Translations under genes and position numbers: made by a program
DNA from: Sphingomonadaceae bacterium
Lineage (GTDB): Bacteria; Pseudomonadota; Alphaproteobacteria; Sphingomonadales; Sphingomonadaceae
Assembly: GCA_019239915.1 (NCBI GenBank)
Contig: JAFAZF010000075.1
Coordinates: 24,808 to 88,807, forward strand
DNA length: 64,000 bases
Direction: 5' to 3'
Shown here: piece after piece, positions 16,681 through 24,914 of the stretch
How positions within the stretch are numbered: the first letter of the stretch is position 1
How the letters are laid out: each line of letters begins with the position of its first letter
The notes under the pieces: model-generated
The model's input: only the letters and a program-made list of their open reading frames with translations
The model's database searches: none
Told to the model about the DNA's origin: nothing

Positions 16681-17687
16681 CAGGCGGCGCTCCGCTCGGC
16701 AGCGAGACGCTCGTCGCGATCGAAGTGGAGCGTGGTCAGCGGCGAGGCGCCGGCGATCTCCAGCGGCGCGAACGGCGCCGGCGCGGCCTGGCTCGCCTGC
16801 ACCGGGGCGTAGCGGTCGATCATCCAGGCGCAGAAATCGGCGAAGGCCTGCGGATCGCGCGCCGGGCTGGTGTGGTGCGGCGCGATGCCGAGATGTGCGG
16901 GCGTGAAGCAAAAGGTGACGGTCACCTCGAAATCGGCGAGCGCCTCCATCTGGCGATCGAACCAGCCGATCGCGTCGTCGCGGAAACTGTCTGCCCAGGA
17001 GAGGCCGGTGCGCAGCCGCTTGGTGCCGAGCCGCTTCAACCACGCGACCGCCTCGTCGAGCCGTGGATCGCGATAGTGAAACCATTGCATCAGGCCGACT
17101 TCGGCGGCGTGCCGCGCGTAGGTTTCGAGCGCGGGCTTCGGCGTGCCGTCCTCGCGGATCAGGCCGAGATAGAAGTGGCGATAATAGGACGAGCCCTCCG
17201 CCTCGCGGTGACGCGTCTCCGCGCCCCAGCTCTGCGGCAGATCGAACAGCGAATACCAGAAGATGCGCTCGGCCTTGCCCTTCAGCAGCGCGGCGGTGCG
17301 CTCCAGCCCGAAGACCTGCACCTCCTCCGCGCCGAACGAGCTGACGCCAACCTCCGTCACCCACACCGGCTTGGTCGTCACCGCCTCGATCTCGGCGATC
17401 TTGTCCGGCCAGGCGTTCAGCGGCCACAGGTTCCAATCCAGAGGGAAACCGTGGACCGCGACCGCGTCGACGGCGCTGAGTGCGCCATAGCCGTCCATCC
17501 GTCCGAGCCAATGCGGATCGATCGGCGACATGCCGCCGAGCACGCGCGTCACCGCCGGATTGATCGAGCGGATCGCGGCGCCGGCGCGGATGACGTGATC
17601 CGCGAACTGCGACCAGTCGGGATCGACCGTAGGATCCCAGTGCGACTTGTTGTTGGGCTCGTTCCATATCATCGCGGCTTCGATCAA
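16680..17687 (-). CDS. GH39-like glycosidase, apparently circularly permuted
   Basis: This is a clan GH-A type protein of 335 aa. It starts with TTG at 17687, overlapping the previous TGA by 4 nt and preceded by GAGGAGA. The acid/base motif WNEPN lies at residues 8-12 and the candidate nucleophile, in VTEVGVSSFG, is Glu112. In GH39/GH-A enzymes NEP comes after barrel strands 1-3. Here the strand 1-3-like section (KRLRTGLSWADSF, VTVTFCFTPAHLG, FADFCAWMIDRYA) follows at about residues 208-294. The order of the halves is therefore swapped. It could hydrolyse or bind a glycoside made by the cluster. Confidence 0.75.
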   Translation of the reverse strand: MIEAAMIWNEPNNKSHWDPTVDPDWSQFADHVIRAGAAIRSINPAVTRVLGGMSPIDPHWLGRMDGYGALSAVDAVAVHGFPLDWNLWPLNAWPDKIAEIEAVTTKPVWVTEVGVSSFGAEEVQVFGLERTAALLKGKAERIFWYSLFDLPQSWGAETRHREAEGSSYYRHFYLGLIREDGTPKPALETYARHAAEVGLMQWFHYRDPRLDEAVAWLKRLGTKRLRTGLSWADSFRDDAIGWFDRQMEALADFEVTVTFCFTPAHLGIAPHHTSPARDPQAFADFCAWMIDRYAPVQASQAAPAPFAPLEIAGASPLTTLHFDRDERLAAERSAA

Positions 17688-18502
17688 CGAGCGTCTCCTC
17701 GCGCGGGATAGACCGCGCCCGTGGGGCCCCAGCCTTCGAACGGGATCGGCGCCACCCGGCAGAGATAGACCTCCTCCTCCGGGTTCGCCTCGATGGTGAA
17801 GCCCGCGGCGCGCAGCATCGCCTGGCTGCAGGCGGCGTTCGGCGCCCACCAGTTGGTCCAATCGTGCGCGAACTGCCGCTCGATGAAGTGCATCTTCGGA
17901 TAGCCGGGATTGTCGAAATAGCGCGGCGGCTGGGTGGTGCCCGGCAGATGGAAGGGATGATCCTCCGGCACCTGCAAAATGTCGGTCGAGCCCTGCTGCA
18001 TCGTCTGGAAGAGCATGAGATCGACGGCGACATGCTCGCGGATCAGGTCGAGCGCGAGCAGCGGGTGGCGCAGATGGTAGAGCACGCCCATGAAGATCAC
18101 GAGATCGAAGCGCTCACCGAGCGCGGCGACATCGTAGACCGACAGGTTGCGCAGCTCGATGTCGGGAAAGCCGAGCGTGTCGGCGACGAAGCGGGCTTGG
18201 GCGAGATAGCGATCGTCGCTGTCGATACCGAGCACGCGGCCGGCACCGCGGCGCTTCATCTCGACAGCGTAGAAGCCGGCGTTGCAGCCGATATCGAGCA
18301 CGCTCTTGCCGCCGAGATCTTCCGGCAATGCGTCGGCAAAGCGTGCGAACTTGAAGCGCGGATAGTCACCGAGGAAATGATCGGGCGCTGTCATGAGCCC
18401 GTGACCGAGATCGATGTTCTGGAACCACGGCGCGAGCGCTTCGACCTTGCGGCGGAGCGCGGCGGACGCGATCGGGCGGATGGCGGCCTCGCGATCGCTC
18501 AT
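17684..18502 (-). CDS. SAM-dependent methyltransferase (TIGR04290-like)
   Basis: The 272-residue product has a class I methyltransferase core: VLDIGCNAGFYAVEM (about residues 68-82) for SAM, then LGIDSDDRYL and DLVIFMGVLYHLRHPL. The family resembles CmoB-type folds and the Rta_06860/TIGR04290 methyltransferases that I recall occurring beside glycosyltransferases; that name is from memory. It overlaps both neighbours by 4 nt. The acceptor is unknown, and an O-methylated cyclitol or sugar is a reasonable guess from context. Confidence 0.85.
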   Translation of the reverse strand: MSDREAAIRPIASAALRRKVEALAPWFQNIDLGHGLMTAPDHFLGDYPRFKFARFADALPEDLGGKSVLDIGCNAGFYAVEMKRRGAGRVLGIDSDDRYLAQARFVADTLGFPDIELRNLSVYDVAALGERFDLVIFMGVLYHLRHPLLALDLIREHVAVDLMLFQTMQQGSTDILQVPEDHPFHLPGTTQPPRYFDNPGYPKMHFIERQFAHDWTNWWAPNAACSQAMLRAAGFTIEANPEEEVYLCRVAPIPFEGWGPTGAVYPARGDAR

Positions 18503-19080
18503 GCCGCGCGCTCGTTGAGGGCGACGACACGGCCGCCGCTGGAGGAATGGAGCGCGAGCGTCGTCAAGGAGGCGGGATCGACGTCGAACGCGAGCAGTCG
18601 ATCGAGGTCCAGACCGAGATAATGCGCGACGACGCCGCGGATGATGTCGCAATGGCTCACGCAGAGCGTCCCGTCGGGAACGCCGGCAATGTGATCGACG
18701 GCGCGACCGACCACGCCCGCCATGTCCTCGCCGCCGGGCGTGCGGGCGCTGGCGCGGGCGTCGTTCCAGAGCGTCCAGCGCGGATCGGCCGCCAGCGCGT
18801 CGAAGCGGCTGCCCGTCCATTCGCCGAAGTCGATCTCGTCGAGCGCGTCGACGACCGTGACGGACAGATCATGGCGGGCGGCGACGATCGCCGCCGTCTC
18901 CCACGCGCGGCGGCGCGGACTGCTGTGGATCGCGGCGAGCGGCACCTGCCGCAGCTTCTCCGCCAACTGCTCCGCCTCGCCGCGCCCGGCTTGGTTGAGC
19001 GGAATTTCGGAGCGGCCGCTGAGCACCAGGCCGACCTCGTCGTGGCTGCCGTGGCGTGCGAGCAAGACAGTAATGCTCAC
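18499..19080 (-). CDS. Histidine phosphatase family protein
   Basis: The RHG motif (LLARHGSHDEVGL, residues about 7-19), SSPRRRAWETA and SHCDIIRGV show a phosphoglycerate-mutase-like phosphatase with both catalytic His residues and the Arg pair. GTG 19080 is the likely start because the upstream continuation has no family likeness, but no good ribosome binding site is visible, and ATG 19212 remains possible. It is the first gene of the operon that ends in ino1, so it may remove phosphate from inositol phosphate or a glycosylated form. The role is inference. Confidence 0.85.
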   Translation of the reverse strand: MSITVLLARHGSHDEVGLVLSGRSEIPLNQAGRGEAEQLAEKLRQVPLAAIHSSPRRRAWETAAIVAARHDLSVTVVDALDEIDFGEWTGSRFDALAADPRWTLWNDARASARTPGGEDMAGVVGRAVDHIAGVPDGTLCVSHCDIIRGVVAHYLGLDLDRLLAFDVDPASLTTLALHSSSGGRVVALNERAA

Positions 19081-19353
19081 CGGGCAGCGGTGGGATGCGG
19101 CAGGATCAACATAGAAGCTAGGAACCCCGTCCGCGTATATCTGTTCCGACTCCGCATCGAAAAACTTTGTTCCGAACGTTTTAGGCAGGGAACAAAGATG
19201 AAGAAGAAGCACTTATCGCACCCGTTCTCACCCGAAGTCGGCTCTTAACTTACATCATAAAGCAGTTTCTCAAAATGCAATTGTTGATCTAGATCAATAA
19301 TCGATGTTGCATCTTTATTCGGATCGACCCAAGCAGCGGGGGTAGCCATCGAC
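19081..19353. promoter_or_regulatory. Divergent promoter region of the cyclitol/glycosyltransferase cluster
   Basis: This 273-bp gap separates the leftward phosphatase-ino1 operon from the rightward epimerase-glycosyltransferase operon and is the only long non-coding space in that part of the cluster. It is clearly AT-rich (for example AAATGCAATTGTTG and TAGATCAATAATCG around 19275-19310). Both operons are probably controlled from here. A GATCTAGATC-like palindrome lies near 19288-19297. Confidence 0.45.
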
Positions 19354-20466
19354 GTGGAAAATATCCTGATCACCGGCGGCGCCGGTTTCATCGGCCGTTC
19401 GGTCGCGAACGAGCTCCTCGCGCGTGGTCATCAGGTACGGGTGCTCGATAGCCTGATCGATCAGGTCCATGGTGAGACCGATGGTGCCGAGCTGCTCGAC
19501 GACGAGGTCGAGCTGATCGTCGGCGACGTGCGCGACAAGGATGCGGTGCGGCGCGCGCTGCGCGGCATCGACAGTGTTGTCCACCTCGCCGCCGAGGTCG
19601 GTGTCGGCCAGTCGATGTACGAGGTCGAGCGCTATACCTCGACCAACGATGTCGGCACCGCGGTGCTGTTCGAGGCGCTGATCGACCATCCGGTGCGCCG
19701 CGTCGTCACCGCCTCATCGATGTCGATCTACGGCGAAGGCCTCTACCGTGACGCCGACGGCGCGCCGATCGAGGATGCCGAGCGCAAGACGCTGCGCGAC
19801 GGCCAGGCCAATTGGGAGCCGCTCGACCGCGCGGGACGCCCCCTAACCCCCGTCGCGACGCCGGAGTGGAAGCGCCCCAACCTCGCCTCGATCTACGCGC
19901 TCAACAAATATGTGCAGGAGCGCACCACCCACATCATGGGTTCGCCCTACGGGATCGAGACGGTGTGCCTGCGGCTGTTCAACGTCTACGGGCCGGGCCA
20001 GGCGCTCTCCAATCCCTATACCGGGGTGCTTGCGATCTTCGCTTCGCGGCTGCTGAATGGCCAGCAGCCGCTGATCTTCGAGGATGGCGAGCAGCGTCGC
20101 GACTTCGTCCACGTGTCCGACGTGGCGCGCGCCTTTGCCGATGCGCTGGCGCTGCCGCAGGCGGCGGGCGGCACGTTCAACATCGGCTCGGGGAAAGACC
20201 GCTCGGTGCTCGACGTCGCGCATTCGCTCGCCCGCGCGATGGGCAAGAATGCGATTGCGCCGGAGATCGTCGGCAAGGCGCGGATCGGCGATATCCGCCA
20301 TTGCTTCTGCGATACCCGTCTCGCCGCCGATCGGCTCGGCTTCGAGGCGCGACAGGATTTCGAGGAGGGGCTGGCGGCGCTCGCCGAATGGGTCGCGCAG
20401 CAGACCGCGCAGGACCGGATCGAGCAGATGCGCGCCGAGCTGGACGCACGCGGGCTGGTGGCATGA
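19354..20466 (+). CDS. NAD-dependent epimerase/dehydratase (extended SDR)
   Basis: The GTG start at 19354 gives TGGAGFIG at residues 7-14. An SSMSIYGEG catalytic-Ser segment, YALNK as the Tyr/Lys pair and the ending region FVHVSDVARAF and FNIGSGK are all typical of UDP- or GDP-sugar epimerases/dehydratases. The 370-aa length is slightly long. It is the first gene of a six-gene rightward operon joined throughout by 4-nt overlaps, and probably makes a sugar-nucleotide donor for the four glycosyltransferases that follow. The exact sugar cannot be read from the sequence. Confidence 0.9.
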   Translation: MENILITGGAGFIGRSVANELLARGHQVRVLDSLIDQVHGETDGAELLDDEVELIVGDVRDKDAVRRALRGIDSVVHLAAEVGVGQSMYEVERYTSTNDVGTAVLFEALIDHPVRRVVTASSMSIYGEGLYRDADGAPIEDAERKTLRDGQANWEPLDRAGRPLTPVATPEWKRPNLASIYALNKYVQERTTHIMGSPYGIETVCLRLFNVYGPGQALSNPYTGVLAIFASRLLNGQQPLIFEDGEQRRDFVHVSDVARAFADALALPQAAGGTFNIGSGKDRSVLDVAHSLARAMGKNAIAPEIVGKARIGDIRHCFCDTRLAADRLGFEARQDFEEGLAALAEWVAQQTAQDRIEQMRAELDARGLVA

Positions 20467-21539
20467 GCGGCGGGCGCGACGCACGGCCGGTGCTGGTCAC
20501 CGGCGGCGCCGGCTTCATCGGCTCCAATCTTTCCGACCGGCTGGCCCGCGACGGCCATCGGGTGATCGTCTACGACGCGCTCGCGCGCGCCGGCGTCGAA
20601 GCCAACCTGGCCTGGCTGCAGTCGCGGCACGGCCACAAGGTCGAATTCGTCCATGCCGACATCCGCGACGCTGATCGGCTCGCCGATGCTGCCGCTCAGG
20701 CGCAGGCGGTGTTTCATCTCGCCGCACAGGTCGCGGTCACCACCAGCCTCACCGACCCACGCGAGGATTTCGCGATCAACATCGCGGGCACGCTCAACCT
20801 GCTCGAGGCGCTGCGCACCCGTGCGCCGGAGACGCCGATCGTCTTTGCCTCGACCAACAAGGTCTATGGCGACCTCGCCGATCTCGATTTTCGGCTCGAA
20901 GGCGACGCTTACCGTCCGATCGACCGCGAGGTGCGCGCCCACGGCATCGGCGAGCTCCGGCCGCTCGACTTCCACACGCCCTATGGCTGCTCGAAGGGCG
21001 CGGCCGACCAATATGTGCTCGATTATGCGCGCAGCTTCGGCATCCGTGCCGCCGTGCTGCGGATGAGCTGCATCTACGGCGAGCGCCAGATGGGCACCGA
21101 GGATCAGGGCTGGGTCGCGCACTTCCTGATCCGCGCGCTCCGGCGCGAACCCATCACGCTCTACGGTGACGGCCATCAGGTTCGCGATATCCTCCACGTG
21201 TCCGACGCGGTCGCGGCATATCTCTCGGCGTGGCGGCGGATCGACGCGGTCGGCGGCCGCGCCTTCAATCTCGGCGGCGGGCCGGCCAACGCGGTCAGCC
21301 TGCGCCGGCTGCTCGGGCATATCGGCGACCTGCTCGGTCAGGACGTCGAAATCGAGTTCTCGGATTGGCGCGCCGGCGATCAGCGCTACTTCGTCGCGGA
21401 CACACGCGCCGGCGAAGCGGCGCTCGGCCTGGGACCGAAGCGCGACTGGCGCGACGGCGTCGCCGATCTCGCACGCTGGCTGGCCGAAGAACGGGGGATC
21501 CCGCTGCCCGGTCCGATGCTCGCGGAAGCCGCGGCATGA
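20463..21539 (+). CDS. NAD-dependent epimerase (CDP-paratose/tyvelose epimerase-like)
   Basis: This is a second extended SDR, 358 aa, with LVTGGAGFIGSNL at residues 11-23, FASTNKVYGDL, TPYGCSKGAADQYV for the Tyr/Lys pair and SCIYGERQMGTEDQGW. The last segment is like CDP-paratose 2-epimerases. It is about as different from its neighbour as unrelated subfamilies are, so this is not a recent duplication. The ATG overlaps the previous TGA by 4 nt. It likely provides a second donor sugar or a second step on the same nucleotide sugar. Confidence 0.9.
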   Translation: MSGGRDARPVLVTGGAGFIGSNLSDRLARDGHRVIVYDALARAGVEANLAWLQSRHGHKVEFVHADIRDADRLADAAAQAQAVFHLAAQVAVTTSLTDPREDFAINIAGTLNLLEALRTRAPETPIVFASTNKVYGDLADLDFRLEGDAYRPIDREVRAHGIGELRPLDFHTPYGCSKGAADQYVLDYARSFGIRAAVLRMSCIYGERQMGTEDQGWVAHFLIRALRREPITLYGDGHQVRDILHVSDAVAAYLSAWRRIDAVGGRAFNLGGGPANAVSLRRLLGHIGDLLGQDVEIEFSDWRAGDQRYFVADTRAGEAALGLGPKRDWRDGVADLARWLAEERGIPLPGPMLAEAAA

Positions 21540-22639
21540 GCGGCACGCGCCGCTTGCTGATGACGGTCGATGCGGTCGGCGGTGTCTGGCAATATGCGAC
21601 CGAACTCGCCACCGCGCTGGCGCCCCGTGGCTGGGAGACGGTGTTGGCGCTGCTCGGCCCCGCCGCGACCCCGGCGCAGCGTGGCGCCGTTTCGGCCATC
21701 GTGGGCGCGCGCCTGATCGAGACCGGGCTGCCGCTCGACTGGCTCGCCGACGACGCGGCGGCGGTCAGCCAGACGGCGGAAGCCGTCGCGGCGCTGGCGG
21801 CGGATAAACAGGTCGACCTGATCCATCTCAATCAGCCCGCACTTGCCGCGACGGCGCGGTTCCCCACCCCGATCGTCGCCGTCGCGCACAGCTGCGTCGG
21901 CACCTGGTGGGAAGCGGTGCATCCGGGTGAGCCCGAGCCTGAGGCATTTGGGTGGCAGACCGACCTCATGCGCCGCGGATTGCAGCGCGCGGACGCAGCC
22001 ATCTGTCCGAGCGCCAGTTTCGCCGAAGCCGTCCAGCGACGCTACGCGCTGGCGCGGCCGCCGCATGTCGTTGCCAACGGCCGTTCGCCGCTCGCCGGCC
22101 CGGCCGGCGCGCTCCATGATTTTGCGTTCACCGCGGGCCGCCTGTGGGATGCGGGCAAGAACGTCGCGACGCTCGATCGTGCAGCGGCACGGCTAGGCGT
22201 GCCGATCAAAGCGGCCGGTCCGCTCGCCGGGCCCAACGGCGAACGCGTCGCGGTGTCGCACCTGCATGCGCTTGGCAGCGTCGACACGCGCCGTCTCGCC
22301 GGCTGCCTGGCGGCGCGGCCGGTATTCGTGTCGGCGGCGAAATACGAACCCTTCGGTCTCGCCGTGCTTGAAGCCGCGCTGGCGGGATGCCCGCTCGTGC
22401 TGTCCGACATTCCGACCTTCCGCGAGCTCTGGGGCGGCGCCGCGCTGTTCGTGCCCGCCGACGATGCCGATGGCTTCGCCGACGCGATCGAGCATGTGCT
22501 GCGCGACGGTCGGGAGCGGCTGACGCGGGGCGACCTCGCGCGACGCGCGGCGCAGCGCTTCACGCCCGCGCAAATGGCGGCGGGCATGGCCGCGATTTAC
22601 CGGCCGCTGCTCGCGCCGCAGGCAAAGGCGGCGGCATGA
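21536..22639 (+). CDS. Glycosyltransferase family 4
   Basis: The GT-B fold protein (367 aa) has an N-terminal acceptor domain with TVDAVGGVWQYATELA and a C-terminal donor domain with the EX7E motif as KYEPFGLAVLEAALAG (about residues 265-280), then LSDIPTFRELWGGAALFV. Retaining GT4 enzymes use nucleotide sugars. MshA, which glycosylates inositol phosphate in mycothiol synthesis, belongs to the same broad family, so an inositol acceptor is chemically plausible but not shown. It overlaps both neighbours by 4 nt. Confidence 0.9.
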   Translation: MSGTRRLLMTVDAVGGVWQYATELATALAPRGWETVLALLGPAATPAQRGAVSAIVGARLIETGLPLDWLADDAAAVSQTAEAVAALAADKQVDLIHLNQPALAATARFPTPIVAVAHSCVGTWWEAVHPGEPEPEAFGWQTDLMRRGLQRADAAICPSASFAEAVQRRYALARPPHVVANGRSPLAGPAGALHDFAFTAGRLWDAGKNVATLDRAAARLGVPIKAAGPLAGPNGERVAVSHLHALGSVDTRRLAGCLAARPVFVSAAKYEPFGLAVLEAALAGCPLVLSDIPTFRELWGGAALFVPADDADGFADAIEHVLRDGRERLTRGDLARRAAQRFTPAQMAAGMAAIYRPLLAPQAKAAA

Positions 22640-23829
22640 GGATCGTCTATTTCACCCACTCGCTTGCATCTTGCTGGAACCACGGCAACGCGCATTTCCT
22701 GCGAGGGGTGCTGCGCGAGCTGATCGCGCGCGGCCATGATGTGCGGGCGCTGGAGCCCGCCGGCAATTGGAGCCTCGGCAACCTCCTTGCCGATGGCGGC
22801 GAGGCGGGGCTCGAGCCTTATCGCGCCGCCTACCCGGAGCTTTCCTCCGAAAGCTTCGCCGCCGATGCCGATCCGGAAAGCCTTGTCGGCGATGCCGAGC
22901 TGGTGATCGTGCATGAATGGAGCGAGCCCGCGCTCGTCGCCGCGATCGGCGAACTGCGCAAGCGCGGCGGCCGCTTCACTCTGCTGTTCCACGACACACA
23001 TCATCGCGCGGTGAGCGATCCCGAGGCGATCCGCGCCTTCGATCTCTCCGGCTATGATGGCGTGCTCGCCTTCGGTGAGGCCCTCTCAGCGGTCTACCGC
23101 CGCTGGGGATGGGGAAACCGGGTCTGGACCTGGCACGAGGCGGCCGACACCCGGCATTTCCACCCGCCCGCCGAGGAGGGCGAGCGCAGCGGCCTTGTCT
23201 GGATCGGAAATTGGGGCGACGGCGAGCGCACCGCCGAGATCGAGGACTTCCTGCTCCGCCCCGCCGCCTATGCCCGTCTGCCGCTCGACATATACGGTGT
23301 GCGCTATCCTGACGAGGCGAAGGCGATGCTCGCCCGCCACGGCGCGCACTATCGCGGCTGGGCGCCGAACGCCCGCGCGCCGGAGATCCTCGCGCGCCAC
23401 CTCGCCACCATTCACGTGCCGCGCCGCTATTATGCGACGATCCTGCCGGGCATCCCGACGATCCGCGTGTTCGAAGCGCTCGCCTGCGGCATCCCGCTGG
23501 TCTCGGCGCCATGGGCCGACGCCGAGCATCTGTTCCGCCCCGGCCAGGACTATCTCACCGCCGGGGACGGCGCGGAGATGACGCGCCGGCTGATCGCGCT
23601 GCGCGACGACGCTGCGCTGCGCGAGGCGCTGGTCGCCTCCGGCCTCGAGACGATCCGCGCCCGTCACAGCTGCACCCATCGTGTCGACGAACTGCTGGCG
23701 ATCGTCTCCCAGCTCGCGCCATCCCACCGTGAACCGGAAGCGCGGCAGGCGGAGGCCGCCCCTGCGGCACGGGATCCGAGCTTTCGCTGGGACGACGACA
23801 AGGAACACAATTCGGAGATCGCCGCATGA
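22636..23829 (+). CDS. CgeB-type glycosyltransferase, copy 1
   Basis: This is the first of three adjacent paralogues sharing an N-terminal S-x-x-x-WN-x-G-N/A-A signature (here SCWNHGNAHFLRG) and a C-terminal glycosyltransferase group 1 half containing RVFEALACGIPLVSAPW. CgeB-like proteins are GT-B enzymes of mostly unknown acceptor. It is the longest copy (397 aa). The excess is a C-terminal tail whose last 20 codons run through a short palindromic repeat (RDPSFRWDDD), so the natural end was probably earlier. Confidence 0.85.
   Translation: MRIVYFTHSLASCWNHGNAHFLRGVLRELIARGHDVRALEPAGNWSLGNLLADGGEAGLEPYRAAYPELSSESFAADADPESLVGDAELVIVHEWSEPALVAAIGELRKRGGRFTLLFHDTHHRAVSDPEAIRAFDLSGYDGVLAFGEALSAVYRRWGWGNRVWTWHEAADTRHFHPPAEEGERSGLVWIGNWGDGERTAEIEDFLLRPAAYARLPLDIYGVRYPDEAKAMLARHGAHYRGWAPNARAPEILARHLATIHVPRRYYATILPGIPTIRVFEALACGIPLVSAPWADAEHLFRPGQDYLTAGDGAEMTRRLIALRDDAALREALVASGLETIRARHSCTHRVDELLAIVSQLAPSHREPEARQAEAAPAARDPSFRWDDDKEHNSEIAA
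23770..23798. repeat. Palindromic repeat captured inside a glycosyltransferase gene
   Basis: The sequence around GGGATCCGAGCTTTCGCTGG is one arm of the GGATCCCGGCTTTCGCCGGGATGAC-like (family B) repeat, whose paired form lies in the gap at 29836-29908. Here it supplies in-frame codons for the glycosyltransferase C terminus. Confidence 0.6.
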
Positions 23830-24914
23830 AGATCGCCTTCTACGGTTCCAGCCTGCTTTCTTCCTACTGGAACGGCGCGGCGACCTATTATCGCGGCATC
23901 CTGCGCGCACTTGCCGAACGCGGCTATGCCATCACCTTCTACGAGCCCGACGCCTTCGACCGGCAGCAGCATCGCGACATCGACCCGCCGGAATGGGCGC
24001 GATCCGTCGTCTACCCCGCGACCGAGGGCGCGCTACGCGGCGTGCTCGCGGAAGCCGCGGATGCCGACATCGTCGTCAAGGCCAACGGCGTCGGTGTGTT
24101 CGATCGCGAACTGCTTGAGGGTATCGTCGCGTATGCGCAGCCCGATGCATTGCGCATCTTCTGGGATGTCGATGCCGCCGCGACGCTCGATGAGATGCAC
24201 GGCGATCCATCGCATCCGGTGCGCGCGGCGCTCGTCGACCTCGATCTGGTGCTGACCTATGGCGGCGGGCCGCCGGTGATCGACGCCTATCATGCGCTCG
24301 GCGCGCGGATGTGCGTGCCGGTCTACAACGCGCTCGATCCGACGACCCACTTCCCGGTCGCGCCCGATCCGCGCTTCGCCTGCGATCTCGCCTTCCTCGG
24401 CAATCGCCTCCCCGATCGGGAAGCGCGCGTGGAGGAATTCTTCCTGAAACCCGCCGCCGCACTGCCCGAGCGGCAGTTCCTGATCGGCGGCAATGGCTGG
24501 GAGAGCAAGGCCATGCCCGCCAACGTACGGCATCGCGGCCACGTCTACACGGCCGAGCACAACGCCTTCAACTGCACGCCCAAGGCGGTGCTCAACGTCG
24601 CGCGCGACAGCATGGCGAACGTCGGCTTCTCGCCCGCCACGCGCGTGTTCGAGGCAGCGGGCGCCGCCGCCTGCCTCATCACCGACGCGTGGGACGGGAT
24701 CGAGCTCTTCCTGACCCCCGGCGACGAGGTGCTGATCGCGCGCGATGGCCAGGATGTCGCCGAGCATCTCGCCACGCTGACGCCCGAGCGCGCGCAGCGG
24801 ATCGGCCGCGCCGCCCGGGCACGGGTTCTCGCCGAACACAGCTATGATCTCCGCGGCGATCAGGTCGACCGGCTACTGAAGGGCTATGTCGCGCTGCAGC
24901 GGGAGGCGGCATGA
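23826..24914 (+). CDS. CgeB-type glycosyltransferase, copy 2
   Basis: This 362-aa paralogue has the same opening signature (SSLLSSYWNGAATYYRG, about residues 7-23), a middle segment VKANGVGVFD, and a C-terminal half with LAFLGNRLPDREARVEEFF and RVFEAAGAAACLITDAWDG. The last is the donor-binding region found in CgeB-like proteins. It overlaps neighbours by 4 nt on both sides. It is closer to copy 3 than to copy 1 in this region (both have DAWDGI or DVWDGI). Confidence 0.87.
   Translation: MKIAFYGSSLLSSYWNGAATYYRGILRALAERGYAITFYEPDAFDRQQHRDIDPPEWARSVVYPATEGALRGVLAEAADADIVVKANGVGVFDRELLEGIVAYAQPDALRIFWDVDAAATLDEMHGDPSHPVRAALVDLDLVLTYGGGPPVIDAYHALGARMCVPVYNALDPTTHFPVAPDPRFACDLAFLGNRLPDREARVEEFFLKPAAALPERQFLIGGNGWESKAMPANVRHRGHVYTAEHNAFNCTPKAVLNVARDSMANVGFSPATRVFEAAGAAACLITDAWDGIELFLTPGDEVLIARDGQDVAEHLATLTPERAQRIGRAARARVLAEHSYDLRGDQVDRLLKGYVALQREAA

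Noticed and set aside
15559..18033. An 824-codon minus-strand frame
   Set aside because: Only the last 373 codons are real (inositol-3-phosphate synthase). The upstream part is an out-of-frame reading of the GH39-like and methyltransferase genes, both of which show family motifs in other frames.
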